From Klenkia taihuensis (GTDB lineage Bacteria > Actinomycetota > Actinomycetes > Mycobacteriales > Geodermatophilaceae), in NCBI RefSeq assembly GCF_900112525.1, contig NZ_FOMD01000002.1:1-64000 (forward strand): DNA of 64,000 bases, in the 5' to 3' direction. Position 1 is the first letter of the stretch; each line of letters starts with the position of its first letter. Both the position numbers and the translations under genes were made by a program. This document shows positions 8,052 through 16,327 of this stretch, piece after piece. A model generated the notes under the pieces. The model was not told the DNA's origin. It was given only the letters and a program-made list of their open reading frames with translations, and did not search any database.

Positions 8052-9290
8052 GTGACCACCGTGACCCGCGCCTACGTCTCGCGGGTGGCCGGCCTGACCG
8101 TGTTCGACCCCGACGGCGACCGGGTGGGCAAGGTCCGCGACGCGGTCGTGGCGCTGCGGGTGGGCACCGCTCCCCCGCGGGTGCTCGGCCTGGTGCTCGA
8201 GGTGGTCGCCCGCCGCCGGATCTTCCTGCCGATGGGCCGGGTCACCCGCATCGACGCCGGCGCCGTCGTGCTGTCCACCGGGACGCTGAGCCTGCGGCAC
8301 TTCGAGCAGCGGGCCGGGGAGACCCTGGTGCTCGGCGAGCTGCTCGACCGCCGGGTGACCCTGCTCGAGGACGACCGCCCCGGCGTGGTCGTGGACGCCT
8401 CGATGGAGCAGACCCGCACCGGCGACTGGGCCCTCACCCGGCTGGCGGTGGCCGAGCCCGGCCGCTTCGGCCGGCGCGGCCAGCTGCGCCAGGTGGCCTG
8501 GGACGAGGTCGGCGGGCTGGCGCTGCAGGAGGCCGGGCAGAGCGCCGAGGCCCTGCTGGCCGCCTACCGCGAGCTCAAGCCGGCCGACCTGGCGCACGCG
8601 CTGCAGGAGCTGCCCGACAAACGCCGGTTCGAGGTCGCCGCGGACCTGGACGACGAGCGGCTGGCCGACGTGCTGGGCGAGCTGCCCGAGGCCGAGCAGA
8701 TCACCATCCTGGGCACCCTGGACGACGACCGCGCGGCCGACGTCCTGGAGGAGATGGACCCCGACGACGCCGCCGACCTGCTCAACGAGCTGCCGAACGT
8801 GGACCGGCACCGGCTGCTGAGCCTGATGGAGCCCGACGAGGCCAAGTCGGTGCGCCAGCTGCTGGAGTACTCCGAGGACACCGCCGGCGGCATGATGACC
8901 AGCGAGCCGGTGATCCTGGCCCCCGACGCCACCATCGCCGAGGCGCTGGCCCGGGTCCGCGCCGAGGAGCTCACCCCCAGCCTGGCCAGTCAGGTCTACG
9001 TCTGCCGGCCGCCCTCGGCCACGCCGACCGGCCGCTACCTGGGCCTGGCGCACATCCAGCGGCTGCTGCGCGAGCCCCCGTTCACCCTGGTCTCCGGCGT
9101 GCTCGACGACCTGGAGCCGCTGCGCCCGGAGGCCCCGCTGGCCGAGGTCACCCGCTACTTCGCCACCTACAACCTGGTCGCCGCCCCCGTCGTGGACGGC
9201 GCGGGCCGGCTGCTGGGCGCGGTCACCGTGGACGACGTCATGGACGCACTGCTGCCCGACGACTGGCGGGACCGGGCGCGCCGTGGCTGA
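8052..9290 (+). CDS. Soluble MgtE N-domain/CBS protein with PRC-barrel-like N-terminus
   Basis: A 412-residue protein. Residues 1-80 resemble a PRC-barrel (VAGLTVFDPDGDRVGKVRDA), residues ~160-270 form an MgtE intracellular N-domain of helical repeats (ELPDKRRFEVAADLDDERLA, LGTLDDDRAADVLEEMDPDD), and residues ~280-405 a tandem CBS pair (EDTAGGMMTSEPVI, VVDGAGRLLGAVTVDDVMD). The membrane channel domain that follows CBS in true MgtE magnesium channels is absent: the protein ends right after the second CBS. It is therefore a cytosolic Mg2+/nucleotide-sensing module, not a transporter by itself. GTG 8052 fits a leaderless start; GTG 8061 is an alternative. The DUF1003 gene overlaps its end and may be the membrane partner. 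Confidence 0.87.
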   Translation: MTTVTRAYVSRVAGLTVFDPDGDRVGKVRDAVVALRVGTAPPRVLGLVLEVVARRRIFLPMGRVTRIDAGAVVLSTGTLSLRHFEQRAGETLVLGELLDRRVTLLEDDRPGVVVDASMEQTRTGDWALTRLAVAEPGRFGRRGQLRQVAWDEVGGLALQEAGQSAEALLAAYRELKPADLAHALQELPDKRRFEVAADLDDERLADVLGELPEAEQITILGTLDDDRAADVLEEMDPDDAADLLNELPNVDRHRLLSLMEPDEAKSVRQLLEYSEDTAGGMMTSEPVILAPDATIAEALARVRAEELTPSLASQVYVCRPPSATPTGRYLGLAHIQRLLREPPFTLVSGVLDDLEPLRPEAPLAEVTRYFATYNLVAAPVVDGAGRLLGAVTVDDVMDALLPDDWRDRARRG

Positions 9291-9840
9291 CCGCCCGGAT
9301 GCCGCGCGCCGCGCGGACCTGCAGCTGGACCAGCCCTCGGGCACCCGCAGCTTCGCCCAGTTCCTTCGGTTCAACCCCGACGCGATCGGCCACTACGCCG
9401 AGCTCATCGCCCGCTTCCTCGGCACCGGCCGCTACCTGGCGATCCAGACCATCATCGTCATCGTCTGGATCATCATCAACGTCGCGTGGGTGGCGCTGCG
9501 GTTCGACCCGTACCCGTTCATCCTGCTCAACCTGGCCTTCTCCACCCAGGCCGCCTACGCCGCGCCGCTGATCCTGCTGGCGCAGAACCGGCAGGCCGAC
9601 CGGGACAAGGTGCAGGCCGAGGAGGACCGGGCGCGGGCCGCGCAGACCCGCGCGGACACCGAGTACCTGGCCCGCGAGCTCGCCTCGCTGCGGGTGGCCA
9701 TCGGCGAGCTGGCCACCCGCGACTTCATCCGCGGCGAGCTGGACCGGCTGGTCCCGCCCGACGACGAGGCCGCCGCGCGCCGGAAGAAGGAGCGCAAGCG
9801 CCGCCGGGAGCAGCAGGCCCGCGAGGCCGCGGCCGACTAG
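9283..9840 (+). CDS. DUF1003 membrane protein
   Basis: A 185-residue protein with the DUF1003 core: two helices (YLAIQTIIVIVWIIINVAWV and FILLNLAFSTQAAYAAPLILLA) joined by the conserved DPYPF loop, then NRQADRDK, which is the family signature. The C-terminal ~80 residues are charged and probably coiled-coil, ending in a Lys/Arg-rich tail. GTG 9283 lies inside the end of the MgtE-N/CBS gene, showing translational coupling. The same pair sits beside mrp in mycobacteria (Rv1231c-Rv1232c). Function unproven; a Mg2+-linked role is inference from the partner. Confidence 0.88.
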   Translation: MADRPDAARRADLQLDQPSGTRSFAQFLRFNPDAIGHYAELIARFLGTGRYLAIQTIIVIVWIIINVAWVALRFDPYPFILLNLAFSTQAAYAAPLILLAQNRQADRDKVQAEEDRARAAQTRADTEYLARELASLRVAIGELATRDFIRGELDRLVPPDDEAAARRKKERKRRREQQAREAAAD

Positions 9841-9844
9841 GTCC

Positions 9845-11263
9845 TCAGCGGACGACGCGCAGGGTGGTCAGCGTGGGGTCGGCGGCGTAGGCCACCCGCA
9901 CCCCGGCGTCCCGGGCGGCCAGCAGCGCGCCCGCGGCGGCCCCGGTGACCCGCTCGCCGGGCGCCAGCACGGGGATGCCCGGCGGGTAGGGCGCGACCAG
10001 CTCGGCGCAGACCCGCCCGACGGCCGCGGCGAAGGGCACCGCCTCGGCGTCGGCGAAGAACGCCTCGCGCGGGGGCAGCACCTGCTCGGGGTCGACGGCG
10101 TAGACCGCGGCCCCCACCACCGGCCGGGCCGGCCCGCGGTGCCGCTGCAGGGCGGCGAGCACGGCGTCGGTGAACCGCTGCAGGGTGGCGTCGTCGTCGG
10201 CCAGGGAGACAACGGCGACCACCAGGTCGCGCTCGGCGGCCTCCACCGGCACGCCGGCGGCGAGCAGGTCCTGCTCCACGGCGATGCCGTCGGCGCCGGT
10301 GTCGGGCAGCACGAGGACCAGCTTGAGCGGGTCGGTGCCCGGCCCGTCGAGCAGCACCAGCCCCGGGACGGCGGCCAGCCGCTCGCGGGCCCGGCGGGTG
10401 GCGGCCAGCGCGGCGCCCAGCAGCTCCTCGCCGACGCGGGCCAGCAGGGCCCGGGCGGCGTCGGTGCTGGCCAGCACGGCACCGGCCGGGCTGGTGGTGG
10501 CGGTGGCCTCCACCCCGGCGTCCAGCCGGGCGGGGTCGACCCGGTCGGTGCGGGCCAGCACGAGCGCGGCCTGGCTCCACGCGGGCAGCGTCTTGTGCGC
10601 GCTGGTCACCAGCACGTCCGCGCCCAGCTGCAGCGCGTGCCGCGGCAGGTCGGGGTGGAAGCCGGCGTGCGCGGCCCAGGCGCCGTCGACCACCAGCGGG
10701 ACGCCGTGCCCGTGCGCGACCTCGGCCAGCCCGGCGACGTCGCCGACCGTGCCGACGTAGGAGGGGTCGCCGACCAGCACCGCGACGGCGTCGGGGGCGG
10801 CGGCCAGCGCCCGGGCCACCGCGGCCGGCGGGACGCCGAGCGGCAGGCCGGTGGCCGGGTCGACGTCCGGGCGGACCCAGACCGGGATCAGCCCGGCCAG
10901 CACCAGGCCCAGCAGCAGCGACCGGTGCAGGGTGCGGCTGACCACCACCCGGTCGCCCGGCCGGCCCAGCGCCAGCGCGACCGCCTGGTTGGCGTGCGTG
11001 GCGCCACCGGTGGAGAACCGGCAGACGTCGGCGCCCCACAGCGCGGCGGCGCGGGCCTCGGCGTCGGCGAGCAGGCCGCCGGCGAGCTTGACGGTGTCCA
11101 GGCCGCCGTAGAGCGGGACGTCGCCGGCCACCACGTCGCCGACCAGGTCGGTGCGCTGCTTGTGGCCGGGGATGGTGAACGGGGTGGGCGCCTGCTCGCG
11201 GAAGCGCAGCCAGGCGTCCAGCAGCGGGGCGTCGCCGCGCAGCCCGCGGGGGTCAGCGGCCAC
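9845..11263 (-). CDS. Orn/Lys/Arg decarboxylase family PLP enzyme
   Basis: A 472-residue fold-type-I PLP enzyme of the prokaryotic Orn/Lys/Arg decarboxylase family, short form without the N-terminal wing domain. Visible: TIPGHKQ near residue 30 (family hallmark PGHK), STGGATHANQAV (cofactor phosphate loop), VVDGAWAAHAG with the PLP-ring Asp, and TSAHKTLP with the Schiff-base Lys224. The C-terminal domain (from ~370) has PPREAFFADAEAV and PPGIPVLAPGE typical of the family. Start GTG 11263 overlaps the SRPBCC gene by 11 bp. The product (arginine, lysine or ornithine decarboxylation) cannot be settled without modelling the specificity loop. Confidence 0.9.
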   Translation of the reverse strand: MAADPRGLRGDAPLLDAWLRFREQAPTPFTIPGHKQRTDLVGDVVAGDVPLYGGLDTVKLAGGLLADAEARAAALWGADVCRFSTGGATHANQAVALALGRPGDRVVVSRTLHRSLLLGLVLAGLIPVWVRPDVDPATGLPLGVPPAAVARALAAAPDAVAVLVGDPSYVGTVGDVAGLAEVAHGHGVPLVVDGAWAAHAGFHPDLPRHALQLGADVLVTSAHKTLPAWSQAALVLARTDRVDPARLDAGVEATATTSPAGAVLASTDAARALLARVGEELLGAALAATRRARERLAAVPGLVLLDGPGTDPLKLVLVLPDTGADGIAVEQDLLAAGVPVEAAERDLVVAVVSLADDDATLQRFTDAVLAALQRHRGPARPVVGAAVYAVDPEQVLPPREAFFADAEAVPFAAAVGRVCAELVAPYPPGIPVLAPGERVTGAAAGALLAARDAGVRVAYAADPTLTTLRVVR

Positions 11264-11765
11264 CGGCGAGCCCCGCCAGGACGTGCAGCTGCCGGCGCAT
11301 CATCACCAGGTCACCCCAGCACAGCGCCCGGTCCACCGCCCAGGGCAGCCGGCCCACCCGCAGGACGCCGACCAGCCGGCTGCCGGCCGGGCCGGGCGTC
11401 ACCGCGTAGCCGAGGACGACGTCGCCCAGCGCGCGGGACACCGGCCCACCGGGCGCGACGAGCGTGACCTGCTCACCCGGCCGGACCGACCGGATGCGGA
11501 ACGGCCCGGCCATCCGCTGCCCGGTCTCGAGGTGCTCCAGCCCGGGGGTCAGCGTGCGCGGGCTGCGCCGGCCGAGGTTGTCGACCCAGTCGTAGCTGTA
11601 GGGCGCCGCGCGCAGCTGGCAGACCCACCGCCACGTCGTGGCCGGGTCCGCGGCGACGTCCACCCCGCGCAGCCAGCGCCCGGGCGCACCGGGCGCCAGC
11701 TCGTCGGCGTCCCAGCGGCGGACCACCTCCTCGGCGGTCACCCCCCACCGGTCGGGCAGCCTCAT
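11253..11765 (-). CDS. SRPBCC-fold (START-like) protein
   Basis: A 170-residue protein whose pattern (VAADPATTWRWVCQLRAAPYSYDWVDN, then beta strands GPFRIRSVRPGEQVTLVAPG and a C-terminal helix WGDLVMMRRQLHVLAGLA) fits the helix-grip SRPBCC fold that binds hydrophobic ligands. No catalytic residues are evident. Start ATG 11765 overlaps the stop of the CHY zinc-finger gene (ATGA), and its own end overlaps the decarboxylase, so the three are co-translated. Confidence 0.75.
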   Translation of the reverse strand: MRLPDRWGVTAEEVVRRWDADELAPGAPGRWLRGVDVAADPATTWRWVCQLRAAPYSYDWVDNLGRRSPRTLTPGLEHLETGQRMAGPFRIRSVRPGEQVTLVAPGGPVSRALGDVVLGYAVTPGPAGSRLVGVLRVGRLPWAVDRALCWGDLVMMRRQLHVLAGLAGGR

Positions 11766-12079
11766 GCGAAGTAGAGGTGGTGGTGCAGCCGGCAGCCGGG
11801 GTTGAACGGGGCGGCGCAGTGCGGGCACCCGTCGGCGACGACGTAGTCCTCGACCGACAGGGTGTGCCGGCAGACCCCGCACACCACGGCGTGGGCCTGC
11901 CGGTCGTCGGCGGGCCACACGACGGCGGGGTGGTCGGCGCACTCGGCGTGGCAGAGGTGGCAGCCCCAGTACGGCGGGCAGCAGGCGAACCGGAGGGCGA
12001 CGACGTCCAGCGGGCCGGCGTAGTGCGCGCAGCGGCTCTGGTCGTCGACCAGCCGCCCGCCCAGCTCCACCTGCGCCAC
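11762..12079 (-). CDS. CHY zinc-finger protein
   Basis: A 105-residue protein rich in paired Cys and His (CAHY, CCPPYWGCHLCHAECADH, CGVCRHTL, CPHCAAPFNPGCRLHHH), matching the CHY zinc-finger fold that binds three zinc ions. Stand-alone bacterial CHY proteins have no assigned activity. GTG 12079 follows TACGCT by 6 nt with no Shine-Dalgarno, so it looks like the leaderless first gene of the operon with the SRPBCC and decarboxylase genes. Confidence 0.88.
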   Translation of the reverse strand: MAQVELGGRLVDDQSRCAHYAGPLDVVALRFACCPPYWGCHLCHAECADHPAVVWPADDRQAHAVVCGVCRHTLSVEDYVVADGCPHCAAPFNPGCRLHHHLYFA

Positions 12080-12091
12080 ACGGGGAGCGTA
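12080..12091 (-). promoter_or_regulatory. Leaderless -10 box of CHY operon
   Basis: TACGCT (minus strand, 12086-12091) ends 6 nt before the GTG start at 12079; no ribosome-binding site is present. Confidence 0.5.
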
Positions 12092-12097
12092 GGAGGG

Positions 12098-13033
12098 TCA
12101 GCCGTACCCGTCGCGGTGGACGGCGGCCGCGGCCGGGTGCAGCCGCAGCGGGGCGGTGTCGGCCAGCGTGGCCGGCACGAAGTACTGGATGCCGCCGGCC
12201 GGCTGCGGCACCAGGGCGCTGGCCGGGCCGATGACCGTGGCGGTCACCTCGCGGACCACCCGGTCGGCGAGGTCGGGCCGGCAGAGCAGGAAGCAGCTGG
12301 TGCCCAGGGTGGCGACGTCGGCCTGGCCGTAGAAGGACCCCGGCAGGCGGGCCGGCTGGTAGACGTCCATCGCCACGGCGTTGGCCGCCGGCAGGTAGCC
12401 GCCGAGGTCCAGCGCCCGGAACCCGGCGACGGTGGACAGCGACTCGATCTCCGGCGCGGGCTCGCCGCCCCACCAGAACATCGCGTCGACGGTGCCGCCG
12501 GCCAGGCTGATCGCGCCGTCGCCGGGGTCCTGCTCGAGCCACCGGGTGACGCCGTCGGTGGGCACGGCGCCGACCAGCTGCAGCAGCCGGGCCGCGGTGG
12601 CCGCGGTGCCCGACCGCGGCGGCCCCACCGACACGGTCGCGCCGACCAGGTCGGAGAGGGTGCGCACCGGGGAGTCCGCGGCGACCAGGCAGTGCAGCAG
12701 GGTCTGGTAGACCTTCGCGATCGCGACCAGGCCGGTGCGGCCGGCGGCGGCGTCGGCCAGCGCCGGGGCGACGTCCACCCGGCCGGCGGCCAGCAGGTCG
12801 AGGTTCTCCACCGTGCCGTCGGTGAACACGACGGTGGTCTCGTCGAAGCGCTCCTGCTCCTCCAGGGCCCGCCCGAGCAGCCGGGCCAGCTTGATGAAGG
12901 TGCCGCCCGGCTCGCCGCCGGCGAGGGTCAGCGCGCCGCGCGCACCCGGTGACCCGGTCGCGCAGCCGGCCCACCCGCCGGCCGCGGCCACGGCCAGCGC
13001 CGCGCCGGCGGTGAGGAAGCCGCGGCGGTCCAT
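12098..13033 (-). CDS. TAXI family solute-binding lipoprotein
   Basis: A 311-residue TAXI-type (TRAP-associated) extracytoplasmic binding protein. It begins with MDRRGFLTAG, a Tat-like twin-Arg signal, followed by a lipobox WAGC (Cys24). The binding-domain signature LAGGEPGGTFIKLARLLG matches the TAXI N-lobe, and VAIAKVYQTLLHCLV and the VGPPRSGTAATAARLL segment the hinge region. No TRAP permease genes are nearby; instead the gene starts inside the stop of a histidine kinase (TGATG at 13031-13035). This suggests it delivers the ligand signal to that kinase rather than feeding a permease, as BctC does for BctE in Bordetella; that is inference. Confidence 0.88.
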   Translation of the reverse strand: MDRRGFLTAGAALAVAAAGGWAGCATGSPGARGALTLAGGEPGGTFIKLARLLGRALEEQERFDETTVVFTDGTVENLDLLAAGRVDVAPALADAAAGRTGLVAIAKVYQTLLHCLVAADSPVRTLSDLVGATVSVGPPRSGTAATAARLLQLVGAVPTDGVTRWLEQDPGDGAISLAGGTVDAMFWWGGEPAPEIESLSTVAGFRALDLGGYLPAANAVAMDVYQPARLPGSFYGQADVATLGTSCFLLCRPDLADRVVREVTATVIGPASALVPQPAGGIQYFVPATLADTAPLRLHPAAAAVHRDGYG

Positions 13034-14427
13034 CAGGCACCGTCCCGGGGCAGGTCCAGCCGCACCGCCAGGCCGCCGGCCGCGGCCCGGGCGACGGTCA
13101 TCGAGCCGCCGGCGGCCCGGGCCAGGGCGTCGACGATGGCCAGGCCGAGCCCGGTACCGGGGTGCTCCACGTGCCGGGAGGACCGCCAGAACCGCTCGCG
13201 GGCGTGCGCGAGCTCCTCGTCGGTGAGCCCGTCGCCGTCGTCGGCGACCTCGAGCACCGCCCGGCCCGGCGCCCCCGCGCGCAGCCCGACCTCGACGTGC
13301 GCGCCGGGACCGGCGTACTTGACCGCGTTCTCCACCAGCGCGTCGACGACCTCGACCACCTCGGCGGCCGGCAGCGCGAGCACCACGTCGTCGTCGGCGG
13401 TCACCCGCACCGCGGGGCCGCCCGGCCCGCCCCAGCGGGCCGCCACGTGGGCCCGCACCCGGTCGGCGGTGGCGCCGGGCTCGGCGGGCGCGTCGCCGAG
13501 CCGCGCGGCCCGGGCCTCCATGACCCGGTGCTCGGCCTCGGCCAGCCCCAGCAGCCGGTCAACGGTGTGGTCGAGCCGGTCCAGGTCGGCCTGCACCGCG
13601 GCCAGCCGCTGCCGGTCGGCGTCGGTGGGCGCGGGCAGCAGGTCGACGTTGAGCCGGACGGCGGCCAGCGGGTTGCGCAGCTGGTGGGAGGTGTTGCTGA
13701 CCAGGTCGCGCTGCTGGGCGAGGGTCGCCGACAGCGTGCCGGCCATGGTGGTGAAGGAGCTGGCCAGCCTCCGCAGCTCGGGTGGGCCGCCGACGGCGAC
13801 CGCGGCGGGCGCCTCCTGCTGGGTCAGCGCGTGGGTGGCGGCCTCCAGTGCGTGCACCGGCCGCAGGATCCAGCGGGCCGCACGCAGCGTGACCCAGAAC
13901 AGGGCGAGCAGGCCCAGCAGCGCGGGCACCACGATGCCCAGCCAGCCCCGGCGGACGTCGTCCCGGGCGTCGGTCAGGTCGGCCTCCAGCAGCACGACGC
14001 CGCTGGCGACGTCCCGGCTGACCTCGACCGGCACCGACAGGACGGCGGTCGCGGAGCTCCACGGCAGCACCGGCTCCACCTCGCGGAAGGGCACGTTGTA
14101 GCCCGAGTCGCGGGTGCGGCGCTCCACCCGCGGGTCGTCGGGGTCCAGCCCCCCGACGCCGGCCAGCACCTGCTCGGTGGTGTCGATGACCAGCAGCGAC
14201 TCCCCGTGCAGGTCGTGGTGGCGCACCAGGTACCGCTCCAGGGGCACCGCGTCGCCGGTCTCGACCGCCAGCCGGGTGAGCGAGGCGACCCGGTCGAGCA
14301 CCTCGCGGCGCTGCAGCTCCAGCTCGTTGGTGCGCTCCCGGGAGACCGTCTGCAGCGACGGCAGCACCAGCAGGACGGCGACGGCCACCACCAGGGTCAT
14401 CAGCGGCGCGACGATGCGGCTGCGCAC
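13033..14427 (-). CDS. Sensor histidine kinase (TctE-like)
   Basis: A 464-residue membrane kinase. Helix one is residues ~6-26, then a ~135-residue extracytoplasmic sensor domain, helix two ~162-182, a HAMP linker (RPVHALEAATHAL), the dimerisation/phospho-acceptor box SNTSHQLRNPL with His248, and a C-terminal ATPase domain (NAVKYA N-box, ADDGDGLTDEEL, GTGLGLAIVDALA). It is organised with the response regulator (stop 14428 directly before start 14427) and the TAXI protein. By position it should control the divergent tctCBA transporter genes. Confidence 0.93.
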   Translation of the reverse strand: MRSRIVAPLMTLVVAVAVLLVLPSLQTVSRERTNELELQRREVLDRVASLTRLAVETGDAVPLERYLVRHHDLHGESLLVIDTTEQVLAGVGGLDPDDPRVERRTRDSGYNVPFREVEPVLPWSSATAVLSVPVEVSRDVASGVVLLEADLTDARDDVRRGWLGIVVPALLGLLALFWVTLRAARWILRPVHALEAATHALTQQEAPAAVAVGGPPELRRLASSFTTMAGTLSATLAQQRDLVSNTSHQLRNPLAAVRLNVDLLPAPTDADRQRLAAVQADLDRLDHTVDRLLGLAEAEHRVMEARAARLGDAPAEPGATADRVRAHVAARWGGPGGPAVRVTADDDVVLALPAAEVVEVVDALVENAVKYAGPGAHVEVGLRAGAPGRAVLEVADDGDGLTDEELAHARERFWRSSRHVEHPGTGLGLAIVDALARAAGGSMTVARAAAGGLAVRLDLPRDGA

Positions 14428-15081
14428 TCAGACCTCCAGCCGGTACCCGAAGCCGCGGATCGTGCTGATCAGGCCGGGGCGGGCGAGCTTGGCACGCAGC
14501 GAGGTCAGGTGGACGTCGCAGGAGCGCGAGGACCCGACGAAGGCGTCGCCCCACACCTCGTCGAGCACCAGCTCCTTGCGCACCGCCTCCCCCGGCCGCT
14601 TGGCCAGCGACGCCAGCACGTCGAACTCCTTCTCGGTGAGCGCGACCGCGGCGCCGCCCACCCGGACGGTGCGGGCCACCAGGTCCACCTCGACGTCGCC
14701 GGCGCGGACCGTGGAGGGCGGGCCGGCCGGCTGGCGGCGCCGGGTGACGGTGCCGATCCGGGCCATCAGCTCGGCCATCCGCACCGGCTTGACCAGGAAG
14801 TCGTCGGCACCCAGGTGCAGCCCGCGCACGATCGACCGCTCGTCCCCGCGGGCGGACACGATGAGCACCGGGACGGCGCTGACCTGCCGCAGCTGGCGCA
14901 GCACGTCGAACCCGTCGCCGTCGGCCAGGCCCAGGTCCAGCAGCACGACGTCGGCGGTGTGGTGGCGCAGCAGCGCGTCGTCGCACCTGCGGGCGCGGCC
15001 CGAGGTGTGCCCGTGGTGGGCGAGGACGTCGGCCAGCGCCTTGGCCAGCGGGTCGTCGTCCTCGACGATCAGGAAGTGCAC
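14428..15081 (-). CDS. OmpR/PhoB-family response regulator (TctD-like)
   Basis: A 217-residue regulator: receiver domain with the acidic pair at 8-10, phospho-acceptor Asp49 in VVLLDLGLADGDGFD, and Lys in FLVKPVRMAELMARI; then an OmpR-type winged helix (LTEKEFDVLASLAKRPGEAV, DVHLTSLRAKLARPGLISTIRGFGYRLEV). GTG 15081 is preceded at 6 nt by TACGAT, so the regulator is probably made from a leaderless mRNA. Direct repeats of AGGGACCGT in the intergenic region are candidate binding sites. Confidence 0.94.
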   Translation of the reverse strand: MHFLIVEDDDPLAKALADVLAHHGHTSGRARRCDDALLRHHTADVVLLDLGLADGDGFDVLRQLRQVSAVPVLIVSARGDERSIVRGLHLGADDFLVKPVRMAELMARIGTVTRRRQPAGPPSTVRAGDVEVDLVARTVRVGGAAVALTEKEFDVLASLAKRPGEAVRKELVLDEVWGDAFVGSSRSCDVHLTSLRAKLARPGLISTIRGFGYRLEV

Positions 15082-15240
15082 GACAAGATCGTAGGGACCG
15101 TGACGCGGGTCACGAAGACGTCTTTCCCTAAGGGACCGTCAAGAAGCGGCCGTGGCCCTTCTCACGTGATCGCGGCCACTCCTAGCGTCCGTGCTCGTCC
15201 GGGCGGCACCGTCGCAGCCCGCCCTCACCTGGGAGAACAC
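15082..15240. promoter_or_regulatory. Divergent regulatory region between response regulator and tctC
   Basis: Minus strand: -10 TACGAT (15088-15093), 6 nt from GTG 15081. Plus strand: -10 TAGCGT (15183-15188), giving a ~50-nt leader, with GGGAG just before ATG 15241. Between them lie two direct copies of AGGGACCGT (15093-15101 and 15131-15139; start-to-start 38 bp), a GTGAC-GCGG-GTCAC dyad (15100-15113) and a TCCCT-A-AGGGA dyad (15124-15134). The copies face tctC and fit a tandem-binding OmpR-type regulator. Confidence 0.5.
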
Positions 15241-16284
15241 ATGACCACCCCCCGGCTCGCCCGTCCCGCGGCCCTGTCGCTGTCCCTCGCCGCCGTCCTC
15301 GTCACCACCGCCTGCGGCGGCTCCGACGGCGGGAGCGGCGGTGGCGACGCCAGCGGCTACCCGGACCAGAACGTCGAGATCGTCGTCCCCTTCGCCGCCG
15401 GTGGCCCGACGGACACCGTGACCCGGCTGATCGCCGACCCGATGGCCGACGAGCTGGGCGTGCAGACCATCGTGCAGAACGTCGAGGGCGCCGGCGGCAC
15501 CATCGGCGCCGCGGACGTCGCCAACGCCGAGCCCGACGGCTACACCCTGCTGGTCCACCACATCGGCATGTCCACGGCGCCGACCCTCTACGACGACCTG
15601 GCCTACGAGCCGCAGGAGGACTTCGCGCCGGTCGGCCTCATCACCGAGGTGCCGATGACGATCATCGCCCGGCCGGACTTCGAGCCCGACACCTTCGAGG
15701 AGCTCGTCGACTACATCACCGAGAACGGCGACACGGTCACCTACGCCAACGCCGGCGTCGGGTCGGCGTCCCAGCTGTGCGGAGCGCTGCTGGAGCAGGA
15801 GACCGGCGCCGACGTGCAGGAGATCCCCTACGACGGCGCCGGCCCGGCCATCGCCGACGTCGTCGGCGGCCAGGTCGACTTCATGTGCGACCAGACCACG
15901 AACACCACCGGCCAGATCCAGGCCGGCGCGGTGAAGGCCTACGCGATCACCACGCCCGAGCGGCTGGACACCCTGCCCGACGTGCCCACCACCGCCGAGG
16001 AGGGCTACGCCGACCTCGACATCTCGGTCTGGCACGCGCTCTACGCCCCGGCCGGCACGCCCGACGAGGTGGTCGAGACCCTGCGCGGCTCGCTGGAGAC
16101 CGCGCTGGCCGACCAGGCGGTCATCGACCAGATGGCCGACCTGGGCACCGCGCCGGTCCCGGCCGACCAGATCAACCCCGACGCCGTGCGCACCAAGCTG
16201 TCGGAGCAGACCGAGCTCTGGGCCTCGACCCTCGGGCTGACCGAGCAGTCCCCGGGGCGGGCCGGCCGACCGGCCCGCCCCGGG
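15241..16284 (+). CDS. tctC: TctC-family tricarboxylate-binding lipoprotein without a proper stop
   Basis: Periplasmic-type binding protein of the tripartite tricarboxylate transporter. Signal peptide with lipobox TTAC (Cys22) and a Gly/Ser linker; mature domain shows PFAAGGPTDTVTRLIADP, VVGGQVDFMCDQ and HALYAPAGTPDEV, all typical of TctC/Bug proteins. The recognisable protein ends at LWASTLGLTEQ (codon ending 16248, ~336 residues), the normal length, but no stop follows: the frame runs through the hairpin at 16251-16284 and stays open until TGA 18388-18390, across tctB and tctA in other frames. I end the entry at the hairpin as a placeholder. A lost stop, an assembly error beside a GC hairpin, or true read-through are all possible. 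ATG 15241 has GGGAG 6 nt upstream. Confidence 0.85.
16251..16284 (+). terminator. Strong hairpin between tctC and tctB
   Basis: A perfect 15-bp inverted repeat (arms 16251-16265 and 16270-16284) with loop CCGA, followed by a weak pyrimidine tract. Hairpins here are commonly used to raise the level of the binding protein over the membrane subunits. It lies in the open tctC frame. Confidence 0.6.
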
Positions 16285-16327
16285 TGTTCCCCCTCCCCCG
16301 CAGCGTCGCGCCCCCTGGAGCCCCCGC

